Assembly (NCBI GenBank): GCA_022448605.1
Contig: JAKVCM010000031.1
Coordinates: 1 to 42,513, forward strand
Reading direction: 5' to 3'
Length of the DNA stretch: 42,513 bases
Source: Puniceicoccaceae bacterium
Lineage (GTDB): Bacteria; Verrucomicrobiota; Verrucomicrobiia; Opitutales; Coraliomargaritaceae
Positions within the stretch are counted from its first letter, which is position 1. Each line of letters opens with the position of its first letter. This document shows positions 1-6,857 of the stretch, piece after piece. The notes beneath the pieces were generated by a model. That model saw only the letters and a list, made by a program, of their open reading frames with translations. It made no database searches and was not told the DNA's origin. Both the position numbers and the translations under genes were made by a program.

Positions 1-330
1 TTGGGCGCTAATTCCCGTAGTAATTCCTTCGGCGGCGTCGACAGAGACTGCAAAGTCAGTCTGCTGTGATTCACGATTTTCTGATGCCATTGAGTTAATG
101 CCTAAGCGACGAAGTTGATCCGAGAGCATGGGCACGCAGATAAGGCCACGGGCATGTAGCGCCATTTGATTGACAGCTTCTGGGGTGACCTTGGATGCGG
201 CCATGACGAGGTCGCCCTCATTCTCGCGGGATTCGTCGTCGGTCACGATGACCATTTTACCCGCGGCAATGTCGGCGATCGCGGATTCAATGCTATCGAA
301 AGAATTCTCCTCGTTGGTTTCTTTGCTCAT
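1..330 (-). CDS. ribB: 3,4-dihydroxy-2-butanone 4-phosphate synthase (RibB or N-terminal part of RibBA), partial
   Basis: Enzyme of riboflavin biosynthesis that converts ribulose 5-phosphate to 3,4-dihydroxy-2-butanone 4-phosphate plus formate. The gene runs off the left edge: 110 codons are visible from the ATG whose complement is at 328-330, so the C-terminus is missing. Translation shows the family hallmarks: the acidic DDESRENEGDLVMAA loop near residues 31-45 (substrate and Mg2+ binding), GLICVPM near 63-69, and VSVDAAEGITTGIS near 95-108. Whether a GTP cyclohydrolase II domain follows (RibBA) cannot be seen. It is divergent from pilT, with about 140 bp between the two starts. The identification is from recognisable motifs; nothing looks unusual. 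Confidence 0.93.
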   Translation of the reverse strand, partial: MSKETNEENSFDSIESAIADIAAGKMVIVTDDESRENEGDLVMAASKVTPEAVNQMALHARGLICVPMLSDQLRRLGINSMASENRESQQTDFAVSVDAAEGITTGISAQ

Positions 331-470
331 AAGAGACTTTGAAATCAATCCGATTTAACTTATTTCGCAACCGTCTTTTCTGGGAATACTTCGGGTCGTA
401 TAGTTTTATGTAGCTGTGCATAGCTTTGCTTACCACTTGCTTTTCATTTGAAGTTTAGGAATATAAAAAT

Positions 471-1613
471 ATGTCCAAATTTGACCCCAATAAGAAAGTC
501 TACAAAGCCCAAGGTGGCAATTTTAGCATATTTGATCTACTACGTAGCTTTGCTGATCCCGAAATGGAGGTTGATAGTATCTCGCGAATATCCGACTTAC
601 ACATGAAAGTTGGAGAACCTGTGCGTTATCGTTATGATGGTGACTTGGAGACTATTGAAGGTGGAGAGCCTTTGACCGAAGAGACTATGCGGGAGCTGAT
701 CTTCCCGCTGATCACTCAGTCTCAGCGGCAGAGTTTGATTGATAATCCACAGTTGGACATTGATTCGGGCTATTCTTGGGATGAGAAAAAAATTAATTTT
801 CGCCTGAATATTTTTCGTGATCGTGATGGCATGGCCTGCGTAATGCGAATGTTGCCGAAACATATTCCTGAGATTGATGAAATCGGCTTCATGAACGCCA
901 AAGTTTGGCAGGATATTACCGAGCTCAAACAAGGTCTCGTCTTGGTGACTGGAGTAACGGGTAGCGGTAAATCAACGACTATTGCTAGTATTATCGACTA
1001 CGTAAACAAGAGTCGCAAGGCGCGTATTATTACTTTGGAGGACCCGATTGAGTATGTCTTTAGTAGTGAGCAATCGCTGATCTCACAACGTGAACTAGGT
1101 AAGCACTTGAGTGATTTCCCGAATGGCCTGCGCAGCGCGCTTCGTGAAAACCCTGATATCATTTATGTCGGCGAGATTCGTGATGCGACGACAGCTCAGC
1201 TTGCCTTGAGTGCAGCAGAAACTGGGCACCTAGTGCTCTCGACCCTGCATACTAAGGATGTCAAAGGCACCTTTAGCCGAATTATTGAAATGTTCCCTGC
1301 CGAACGTTCGACAGAGCTTGCGGCGCAGCTTTCTTTTTCGCTAGCATTTGTTTTGAGTCAGAAATTGCTTCCGCGAAAATCAGGTAATGGTCGCGTGCCC
1401 GTCTTTGAGGTTCTCAAAAACAACACTGGCGTCGCCAACATCGTGCGCACTGGAAAACTGCATCTAGTTTACAGTAAATTGGAAACTAGCCAGGCAGAGG
1501 GTATGAACACACTCGAGCAACATTTGATTGAGCTCGTTGAAGCAGATGTGATCTCAAAGAAGGAGGCCATCGCTCACGTGAACGAAGGGAGTATAGTCAG
1601 TCGGTTGGATTAG
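471..1613 (+). CDS. pilT: Type IV pilus retraction ATPase, PilT/PilU family
   Basis: Hexameric cytoplasmic ATPase that powers pilus retraction (twitching motility). 380 residues, within the PilT/PilU range. The N-terminal PAS-like region carries [19 protein letters not shown] (about 42-60). Walker A is GVTGSGKS at 161-168. An ITLEDPIEY Asp box follows, then the Walker B region with VGEIRD (Glu235), and the His box [13 protein letters not shown] near 249-261. The C-terminus has the PilT-like MNTLEQHL segment. An AGGA sits upstream of the ATG. No pilus assembly genes (pilB, pilC, pilM-Q) adjoin it, so PilT versus PilU cannot be settled from context. A pseudopilin gene lies 35 kb away in this window. 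Confidence 0.93.
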   Translation: MSKFDPNKKVYKAQGGNFSIFDLLRSFADPEMEVDSISRISDLHMKVGEPVRYRYDGDLETIEGGEPLTEETMRELIFPLITQSQRQSLIDNPQLDIDSGYSWDEKKINFRLNIFRDRDGMACVMRMLPKHIPEIDEIGFMNAKVWQDITELKQGLVLVTGVTGSGKSTTIASIIDYVNKSRKARIITLEDPIEYVFSSEQSLISQRELGKHLSDFPNGLRSALRENPDIIYVGEIRDATTAQLALSAAETGHLVLSTLHTKDVKGTFSRIIEMFPAERSTELAAQLSFSLAFVLSQKLLPRKSGNGRVPVFEVLKNNTGVANIVRTGKLHLVYSKLETSQAEGMNTLEQHLIELVEADVISKKEAIAHVNEGSIVSRLD

Positions 1614-1650
1614 ATTTGCCAAAGCGGGCAGGGGAGAAAATTCTATAAGT

Positions 1651-3048
1651 ATGTCAGATGCTAAAAAACAAGCGACTTGGGGTGGACGGTTTTCCGAAGG
1701 TCCTGCTGAATTGATGCTCCGTATTGGCGAATCCGTCTCGCTTGATCAACGACTGGCGCCCTTCGATATTAAAGGCAGCAAGGCGCAGGCTGCTATGCTC
1801 GCCCATGTCGGTATTATCACTCTTGAGGAGCGCGATGCGATCCAAGCGGGTCTCAATGCGATTCTTGCACAAATCGAAGCGGGCGAGTTCTCGTGGGATC
1901 CCGAACTCGAAGATGTCCATATGAACATTGAGCAAGCCCTCACACAGGAGGTGCCCGCAGCCGCAAAGCTTCACACCGCTCGTAGTCGTAACGACCAAGT
2001 GGCTACTGATATGCGCCTCTGGTTTAAATACGCTTGTGACGAAATTGATCTTTCGCTTGCTAGGGCGATTTCCGCACTCGTCGATCTGGCAGATCAGACT
2101 CAGAAAGTGATCATACCCGGCTACACTCATTTACAAGGTGCTCAACCTGTGCCGATGGCGCATCACTTGCTTGCTTATGTGGAGATGTTGGCACGTGACC
2201 GCACACTCAATGCTGCGGTCAAGGAGCAAGCTAATGTCTGCCCGCTCGGTTCAGGTGCGATCGCTGGCACGACACTACCAATCGACCGTAATTTTGTGGC
2301 TAAAGAGCTTGGCTTTGTTGATCACGAGGGCAGTCCGCAGCTGACTTATAACAGCATGGATGCGGTCAGTGATCGCGATATTTTTATTCAGTTCGCCTCA
2401 GCCTGTGCGACTGTCGGTATACATCTTTCGCGTCTCTCTGAGGATTTCATTCTGTGGAGTAGTGCTGAGTTTGGCTTCGTCAAATTACCGGATGCTTTTA
2501 CAACAGGCTCCAGTCTGATGCCGCAAAAGAAGAACCCTGACGCTTTTGAACTGATCCGTGGCAAGTCCGCTCGACTTGCTGGTAATTTGCAAATGTTACT
2601 AACGATGTTCAAGGGCCTACCACTGACCTACAATCGTGACTTGCAAGAGGATAAGCCGCCAGTCTTCGACAGTTTTGATCAGACGAAGCTAATCCTCGAT
2701 TGCTTGGCAGCCTGTTTACCAGGAGTTTCTGCGGACGTGAAACGCTGCGCTAGCGCTGTGGGCGACCCCGCACTGCTTGCTACGGACGTAGTCGACTATT
2801 TAGTGAAAAAAGCGGTTCCCTTTCGTGAAGCTCACCACGTGGTGGGCGCATTGGTCGCCTTATCCGAGCAGTTAGATATACCGCTCAACAAGTTGCCGTT
2901 TGAAGAAGTCTCTAAGATTCACCAAGCCTTGGGTGAAGACTGGGTGCAGGCTTTTGATTTAGAGAAAGCACTCGCCGCGCGCGATAAGCCCGGTATGCCA
3001 GGACCTGAACAAGTCGCGGCACGGATAGCTCACTGGCGTAGTATTTAG
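1651..3048 (+). CDS. argH: Argininosuccinate lyase
   Basis: Last step of arginine biosynthesis: cleaves argininosuccinate to arginine and fumarate. 465 residues, the usual length. It begins with the typical [23 protein letters not shown]. It contains [17 protein letters not shown] (about 107-123), the TxxHLQxAQP-type segment [18 protein letters not shown], and the fumarase/aspartase superfamily signature [12 protein letters not shown] near residue 287, whose flexible loop carries the catalytic Ser. A GGGG-type ribosome binding site precedes the ATG. It lies 37 nt after pilT and may be co-transcribed, though the functions are unrelated. It converges with the DUF971 gene after a 22-bp gap. No other arg gene is in the window. 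Confidence 0.97.
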   Translation: MSDAKKQATWGGRFSEGPAELMLRIGESVSLDQRLAPFDIKGSKAQAAMLAHVGIITLEERDAIQAGLNAILAQIEAGEFSWDPELEDVHMNIEQALTQEVPAAAKLHTARSRNDQVATDMRLWFKYACDEIDLSLARAISALVDLADQTQKVIIPGYTHLQGAQPVPMAHHLLAYVEMLARDRTLNAAVKEQANVCPLGSGAIAGTTLPIDRNFVAKELGFVDHEGSPQLTYNSMDAVSDRDIFIQFASACATVGIHLSRLSEDFILWSSAEFGFVKLPDAFTTGSSLMPQKKNPDAFELIRGKSARLAGNLQMLLTMFKGLPLTYNRDLQEDKPPVFDSFDQTKLILDCLAACLPGVSADVKRCASAVGDPALLATDVVDYLVKKAVPFREAHHVVGALVALSEQLDIPLNKLPFEEVSKIHQALGEDWVQAFDLEKALAARDKPGMPGPEQVAARIAHWRSI

Positions 3049-3070
3049 GAGTGCGCTCTACCTACTTAAA

Positions 3071-3373
3071 TTAAGAAAGTCGGGACTCTAATTCTTTTAA
3101 GAATTTCCAACTAAATAGGCCACTGCCGTGACCATCGCTAAAAATGGGACGGATGGCATAGTTACCCTGAAGCTCCCAGCCTTTGATTGTGACGCCCTCA
3201 AATTCCTTTGGATCGTCACCACCATATTGATTACCGAAGATGTCTTTTTCACCTATGTTTTGCGCGCTGGGTGAATGCTTCCGAAGGAAAACTGAGGGAA
3301 AATAGCTCTCTTTGCCGTCGTCCCAAACGATGGCCAGTTCGCTGCCGATTAGCTGAATGTCCTTTGGCTTCAC
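3071..3373 (-). CDS. DUF971 protein (gamma-butyrobetaine hydroxylase-like N-terminal domain)
   Basis: Small 100-residue protein made almost entirely of the DUF971/GBBH-like N-terminal domain. The pattern is visible: an IxWxDG beta strand (IVWDDGKES, about 15-23), a central linker, then GWELQGNYAIRPIFSDGHGSGLFSWKFL near 66-93, which matches the family's NYAIxxxFSDGHxSGxYSW signature. Stand-alone members occur in many bacteria, often near Fe-S or redox genes, and their function is unsettled. The start is GTG and overlaps the metF stop by 4 nt (GTGA), so the two are translationally coupled. The canonical Cys/His zinc ligands described for the eukaryotic domain are not evident. Confidence 0.85.
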   Translation of the reverse strand: MKPKDIQLIGSELAIVWDDGKESYFPSVFLRKHSPSAQNIGEKDIFGNQYGGDDPKEFEGVTIKGWELQGNYAIRPIFSDGHGSGLFSWKFLKELESRLS

Positions 3374-4263
3374 GCTTTGTAAAAGCCTGACGCTTTGAGT
3401 TTTTCCATTAGTCCAACCGCGGGACCTTCACGGTTAAGTATGTAAAGGTGGATTCCGGGCGCGCCGCGCTCAAGCAGTTCGCGAGCCTGGCGATAGACCC
3501 AGTCGATGCCCACTGCCTCGACTGCTTCGGAGTTATCGCCTGCAGCAAGTAGCTGCTGATCCAGCTCGGCAGGCATCGATGTGCCGCACATTTCGCAGAA
3601 GCGTAGTGCTTGTTTACGTGAGCTCACGCACATGAGTCCAGGGAGCACGGGCACACCAATTTTTGCTTTGCGTGCGCGGTCAACGAAACCGAAATATTTG
3701 GCGTTATCGAAAAACAATTGTGTCGTCACGAAGTGCCCACCCGTATCGACTTTGCGTTTCAAATTCAGTAAGTCGATGTCAGGAGAGGGCGCTTCGGGAT
3801 GCATTTCAGGGTAACCCGCCACACCCACTGTGCATTCAGGGTAAGTTTCGTGGATCAAGCCGACAAGTTCATTTGCGTGATTTAGACCGTCTGGGTGGGG
3901 TCTAAAGTCTGTTTCACCTTTCGGTGGATCACCGCGCAGAGCCATTATTTGGTCAAGCCCAGCTTCGCGGAATTCGGCAATAATGCTGCGTAATTCTTCA
4001 CGGGAGTGTCCAACGCATGTCAAGTGAGGCATGACTGCATAGCCATAGTCTTCGCTCAAATGGCGAGCATATTTCAGCGTGCGACTTCGCGTGCTACCGC
4101 CTGCTCCATATGTGATCGAGGCAAAATCGGGCGAATAGACCTTGAGTGCTTCGGCAGTACGTAGTAGTTGCTCCGCTGAAGAGTCGGATTTCGGTGGAAA
4201 GAACTCTATCGAGAAGAGAGCCCTGCCTGACAGGAGGCGGCTTTTGAGAGAGACGACTTTCAT
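3370..4263 (-). CDS. metF: 5,10-methylenetetrahydrofolate reductase
   Basis: Flavoenzyme that reduces 5,10-methylene-THF to 5-methyl-THF, the methyl donor for methionine synthesis. 297 residues, the normal bacterial length. TIM-barrel landmarks appear in order: FSIEFFPPKS (about 17-26), SITYGAGGSTR, HLTCVGHS, MALRGDPP (conserved RGD), GVAGYPEMHPEA, FVTTQLFFD, LPGLMC, and GIHLYILNR near the C-terminus. It is first in a two-gene minus-strand operon with the DUF971 gene. Upstream lies an AT-rich divergent region of about 300 bp shared with mraZ, containing a tandem ATGATATG repeat 17-32 nt before this start codon. No SAM riboswitch is recognised. Confidence 0.96.
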   Translation of the reverse strand: MKVVSLKSRLLSGRALFSIEFFPPKSDSSAEQLLRTAEALKVYSPDFASITYGAGGSTRSRTLKYARHLSEDYGYAVMPHLTCVGHSREELRSIIAEFREAGLDQIMALRGDPPKGETDFRPHPDGLNHANELVGLIHETYPECTVGVAGYPEMHPEAPSPDIDLLNLKRKVDTGGHFVTTQLFFDNAKYFGFVDRARKAKIGVPVLPGLMCVSSRKQALRFCEMCGTSMPAELDQQLLAAGDNSEAVEAVGIDWVYRQARELLERGAPGIHLYILNREGPAVGLMEKLKASGFYKA

Positions 4264-4279
4264 AACGTATCAAGTTATA

Positions 4280-4295
4280 ATGATATGATGATATG
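4280..4295. repeat. Tandem ATGATATG x2 upstream of metF
   Basis: Two adjacent perfect copies of an 8-bp unit (4280-4287 and 4288-4295; CATATCAT x2 on the metF strand), 17-32 nt upstream of the metF ATG. They lie where a -10 element or a repressor site would be expected. The regulator, if any, cannot be named from the sequence. The unit is low-complexity AT-rich sequence, so a chance origin is possible. Confidence 0.4.
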
Positions 4296-4437
4296 TAAAG
4301 TTAATTGGTTATTTAATTTAGATCATACTCCGCCGAAGGTCAATGAATCCTGCGATCCCGCAACTTAATTTCGTGAGGGCTAAATAAGTGGGTGACCGAA
4401 TTATTATTAATTTAATATGTGAATAAGCCCATCAAGT

Positions 4438-4449
4438 CTATCTAGATAG
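4438..4449. promoter_or_regulatory. 12-bp perfect palindrome in the metF-mraZ divergent region
   Basis: CTATCTAGATAG is self-complementary and lies about 65 bp upstream of the mraZ repeat array and 175 bp upstream of metF. It could be a dimeric regulator site. It is only 12 bp and there is no second copy in the window that I noticed, so the evidence is weak. Confidence 0.25.
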
Positions 4450-4513
4450 CTTACTTAAATCACTTATTAACAGCGTTTTTTAGTAAAAAACTGATAGAAA
4501 GTAGCTTGACGAG

Positions 4514-4548
4514 TGGTGCAAAATGGTGCAAAAAGGTGCAAAATGGTG
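4514..4548 (+). promoter_or_regulatory. Candidate MraZ operator: four 10-bp-phased TGGTG repeats
   Basis: The pentamer TGGTG occurs at 4514-4518, 4524-4528 and 4544-4548, with AGGTG at 4534-4538. The intervening 5 nt are CAAAA each time. The period is exactly 10 bp, so all four sites face the same side of the helix. The array ends 12 nt before the preferred mraZ ATG. MraZ is known in E. coli to repress its own operon by binding TGGGN pentamers spaced by 5 nt upstream of mraZ; the spacing here is identical and the pentamer differs at one base. I infer an autoregulatory site for the whole dcw operon. Confidence 0.75.
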
Positions 4549-4560
4549 AATATAGGGGTA

Positions 4561-5022
4561 ATGAGCGCACAAAATACAGGCAAATATTTCGGAGAATATC
4601 GTCATAGCATGGATGATAAAGGGCGTCTTACAATCCCTTCCCAGTGGCGTCCTCAGCTTGAGTCCAAGGATAATGACTTCCTCGCCCTGCCTAGTCTGAC
4701 CGAAAAATCCGTCTCCGTTTATCCTCCCAAGATGATCGAACAACTCTATGAGCGCTTTTCCGAGATCAGTATGGGGGATCAGAAGGGCCAGCGAGCCATA
4801 CGCCGCATCATGTCGATGGCGCACAATTTCTCCTGTGACAAACAAGGGCGTATTAATTTGAACGATAAGCTTATCAATCACGCCGACTTGAAAAAATCGG
4901 TCGTCCTGCTTGGCGAGGCTTCAAAATTCATGATCTACGACGAAGCCTTCTACGATGGACTCATTACAGATGACGAAGGCACAGAAGACTTGGCCGACAT
5001 AGCAAAGGACTTCGGCTTCTAA
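4561..5022 (+). CDS. mraZ: MraZ transcriptional regulator (AbrB-fold)
   Basis: First gene of the division/cell-wall cluster; MraZ oligomerises and represses the operon. The preferred start is the ATG at 4561, giving 153 residues: it precedes GKYFGEYRHSMDDKGRLTIPSQWR, the first SpoVT/AbrB-like half, with the conserved DxKGR. The second half has the matching motif SCDKQGRINLNDKLINHADL. An AGGGG lies only 2 nt before this ATG. An in-frame ATG at 4543 with AAGGTG upstream is an alternative. The frame stays open back to a GTG at 4513, but that reads through the repeat array and is unlikely to be coding. Followed after 24 nt by a candidate small gene, then rsmH. Confidence 0.93.
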   Translation: MSAQNTGKYFGEYRHSMDDKGRLTIPSQWRPQLESKDNDFLALPSLTEKSVSVYPPKMIEQLYERFSEISMGDQKGQRAIRRIMSMAHNFSCDKQGRINLNDKLINHADLKKSVVLLGEASKFMIYDEAFYDGLITDDEGTEDLADIAKDFGF

Positions 5023-5046
5023 ATAAGCCATTAATCAATAGAGAAT

Positions 5047-5280
5047 ATGAGAAACGTCTTCGAAACTATCGCCCGGGAAAATTTCCGTAATTCTGGCTAC
5101 ATCTCTCATCCCCGACGTGAGCGTCGTAGCTCTTGGACTTTCAGTCCCGCACCTCGCACACCTTTTCACTCGACAAACGCTGTCCGCGATGCGCTCCAGC
5201 GCCGCGAGCGCGCCTATCTTAAAACTCAAAGCAAACCTTCCCTTTTTCAAAACTTTATTAATGTCTTACTCCATCGATGA
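5047..5280 (+). CDS. Candidate small basic protein between mraZ and rsmH
   Basis: 77 codons, not recognised. It fills most of the 238-nt space between mraZ and the credible rsmH start and overlaps rsmH by 20 nt, which would allow translational coupling; rsmH has no evident ribosome binding site of its own. Codon choice (CGC/CGT Arg, CTC Leu, GCG/GCC Ala) resembles the neighbouring genes. The product is Arg-rich and without a membrane segment; it contains an RERRSSWTFSPAPRTPF stretch and an amphipathic segment RDALQRRERAYLKTQ. Its own ribosome binding site is weak (AGAG at 5040-5043). The competing explanation is that rsmH has a long N-terminal extension from the ATG at 5117 in another frame. 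Confidence 0.5.
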   Translation: MRNVFETIARENFRNSGYISHPRRERRSSWTFSPAPRTPFHSTNAVRDALQRRERAYLKTQSKPSLFQNFINVLLHR

Positions 5281-6220
5281 TACTCTAGCACCCACCACTG
5301 CTAGCGGTCACGTTCCCGTCTTGCTTCGCGAGACCTTGGAACTATTTGGCCCGAGTAGAGGTTTTAAACTTTTAGATGGAACTTTTGGAGGAGGCGGCCA
5401 TACACGCGCATTTTTAGAGGCAGCGGATAGTGTTACTGTCGTTGCTTTGGATCGTGATCCCGCTGCCTTAGGGCGTGCTAAAGCTTTGAAAGCAGAGTTC
5501 GGTGACCGCTTTCGCCTGTATCAAAGCAACTTTGGCGATCTTGTCGATCTTGATGAGCGGGGCTTTCACGGCATCCTATTTGATTTTGGTCTTTCCTCTT
5601 TCCAACTTGATACCAAGGAGCGCGGTTTTTCTTTTCGTTACGACGCACCTGTCGATATGCGCATGAACCCAGAAGAGGGGATTAGTGCTGCAGAATTTTT
5701 AGAGACAGCGGAGGAGGCAGCCCTCGTTCGCGCCGTGCGTAACTACGGTGAAGAGCCACGTGTGCGCCGGGTGGTCAAAGCGATCATCGATGCGCGTGGT
5801 ACTGGCGCGCTGCAACGCACACAGTCGTTGGCCGCACTAATCAGCGAGGCAGTTGGACCTACACCTCGCGGTCGTAAAGCCGTACACCCCGCGACACGCA
5901 CTTTTCAAGGAATTAGAGTTGAGGTAAATGATGAGTTGAGTGCGATCGAGCGTGGCCTTCCAGCTGCGTTCGATCGCCTTTTGCCCGATGGCATACTCGC
6001 CGCGATTAGTTTTCATTCACTCGAAGACCGTATCGTTAAGCGCTTTTGTCGTAAGATGTCTGGCCGCCCAGAACATTTTCATGACAGCCGCACGCAAGAC
6101 GAGCGCGAAGTTCGGGCAAGTATGATCTCAACTCGACCGATCAGCCCTAGCGAATCTGAAATACAATCTAACCCTCGCAGTCGCAGTGCACGCCTGCGCG
6201 CTATTCGAAAAATTATCTAA
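5261..6220 (+). CDS. rsmH: 16S rRNA (cytosine1402-N4)-methyltransferase RsmH (MraW)
   Basis: SAM-dependent methyltransferase acting on C1402 in the decoding centre of 16S rRNA; a standard dcw member next to mraZ. I chose the ATG at 5261 (319 residues) because HVPVLLRETLELF, the near-universal N-terminus, begins about 15 residues later. The longer frame from 5117 adds 48 residues without family resemblance. SAM-binding motif LLDGTFGGGGHTRAFL follows. Further family signatures are LDRDPAALGRA, GILFDFGLSSFQLD, RGFSFRYDAPVDMRM, ATRTFQGIRVEVNDEL and ISFHSLEDRIVKRF. The C-terminus is Arg/Ser-rich (SRSARLRAIRKII), as is usual. Confidence 0.95.
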   Translation: MSYSIDDTLAPTTASGHVPVLLRETLELFGPSRGFKLLDGTFGGGGHTRAFLEAADSVTVVALDRDPAALGRAKALKAEFGDRFRLYQSNFGDLVDLDERGFHGILFDFGLSSFQLDTKERGFSFRYDAPVDMRMNPEEGISAAEFLETAEEAALVRAVRNYGEEPRVRRVVKAIIDARGTGALQRTQSLAALISEAVGPTPRGRKAVHPATRTFQGIRVEVNDELSAIERGLPAAFDRLLPDGILAAISFHSLEDRIVKRFCRKMSGRPEHFHDSRTQDEREVRASMISTRPISPSESEIQSNPRSRSARLRAIRKII

Positions 6221-6232
6221 GTAATTTTTATT

Positions 6233-6610
6233 ATGCTACATCCATCTCATAGAGCTCGCAAACATGTCATCTTACTGATACTAGCAATGGTAATGGTTAC
6301 TTTAGGCAGTGCCTTTGCTATTGTCTGGATACAACAGCAGATCTCCCGCACTGCTCTAAGCAGCAAGGATTTCGAATCTCGGCTTGCGAAGACCTCCAGT
6401 AAGCTTCGTTATCTTGACGAGCGTATAGCAGGCTTTCATCAGCCAGTCGTTTTGCAGGGCAAAGTCGCGGGGACTCTTCGCCCATCGGTTGAGGATCAAG
6501 TTGTTTTTGTCAATGAGCGCCAGCTCGCCACAGGTCGTGCCTATGCTGTTTCGCAGCCCTACGAGGTTTCTATGGATCTCGCTCTCCTCGATATCGATAG
6601 GTCCCGTTAA
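6233..6610 (+). CDS. ftsL: FtsL-like bitopic division protein
   Basis: 125 residues: a short basic cytoplasmic tail (HRARKH), one transmembrane helix near residues 11-33 (HVILLILAMVMVTLGSAFAI), then a periplasmic segment with coiled-coil character (IQQQISRTALSSKDFESRLAKTSSKLRYLDERIAGF). Size, topology and position between rsmH and ftsI match FtsL, which scaffolds the FtsQBL complex and helps activate FtsWI. FtsL sequences are very divergent, so the call rests on topology and synteny rather than sequence identity. The C-terminal 50 residues form a non-helical tail. It starts 12 nt after rsmH. Confidence 0.75.
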   Translation: MLHPSHRARKHVILLILAMVMVTLGSAFAIVWIQQQISRTALSSKDFESRLAKTSSKLRYLDERIAGFHQPVVLQGKVAGTLRPSVEDQVVFVNERQLATGRAYAVSQPYEVSMDLALLDIDRSR

Positions 6611-6638
6611 GCTAACTATCACCCTGAAGATAGGAACC

Positions 6639-6845
6639 ATGCAAGTTACCTCAAACTATTATCGTTGCCGCGCACAACGCGCTGTATTCGAAGAGTCGCT
6701 TACACTGTACGGAGAGTGCTCCTCTTCCAGCGAGCGCTTATCCTACTCTAATTCAAAGCAACCTAAACCACTGCGTCCTTCGCGAAAGACCCTACGCGGA
6801 CTTGCAAACCTATTCAAAGCCCAGAATCAAAATCGCGTCGCGTGA
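6639..6845 (+). CDS. Candidate small basic protein between ftsL and ftsI
   Basis: 68 codons, not recognised. It fills the 247-nt space between the ftsL-like gene and ftsI almost exactly, ending 12 nt before the ftsI ATG. An AGGAA motif immediately upstream (6632-6636) supports initiation at the ATG at 6639. The product begins MQVTSNYYRCRAQRAVFEESL, has two Cys, a Ser-rich middle (SSSSERLSYSNSK) and a basic C-terminus (RPSRKTLRGLANLFKAQNQNR). There is no signal peptide or membrane span. Codon use resembles the flanking genes. It could be a lineage-specific division factor or a decayed remnant; nothing in the sequence decides which. Confidence 0.55.
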   Translation: MQVTSNYYRCRAQRAVFEESLTLYGECSSSSERLSYSNSKQPKPLRPSRKTLRGLANLFKAQNQNRVA

Positions 6846-6857
6846 AAATAATAACTA

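Noticed and set aside
1654..2612. Several long open frames antisense or frame-shifted to argH
   Set aside because: argH is intact across the region with all signatures; these frames are shadows of its codon use.
4513..4560. Longer mraZ reading frame beginning at a GTG at 4513
   Set aside because: It translates the TGGTG repeat array into a low-complexity N-terminus absent from MraZ. The repeats are better explained as an operator.
5117..5260. 48-residue N-terminal extension of RsmH
   Set aside because: The RsmH family begins shortly before HVPVLL, and the extension shows no family features. The competing 77-codon frame fits the codon use better, although the question is not closed.
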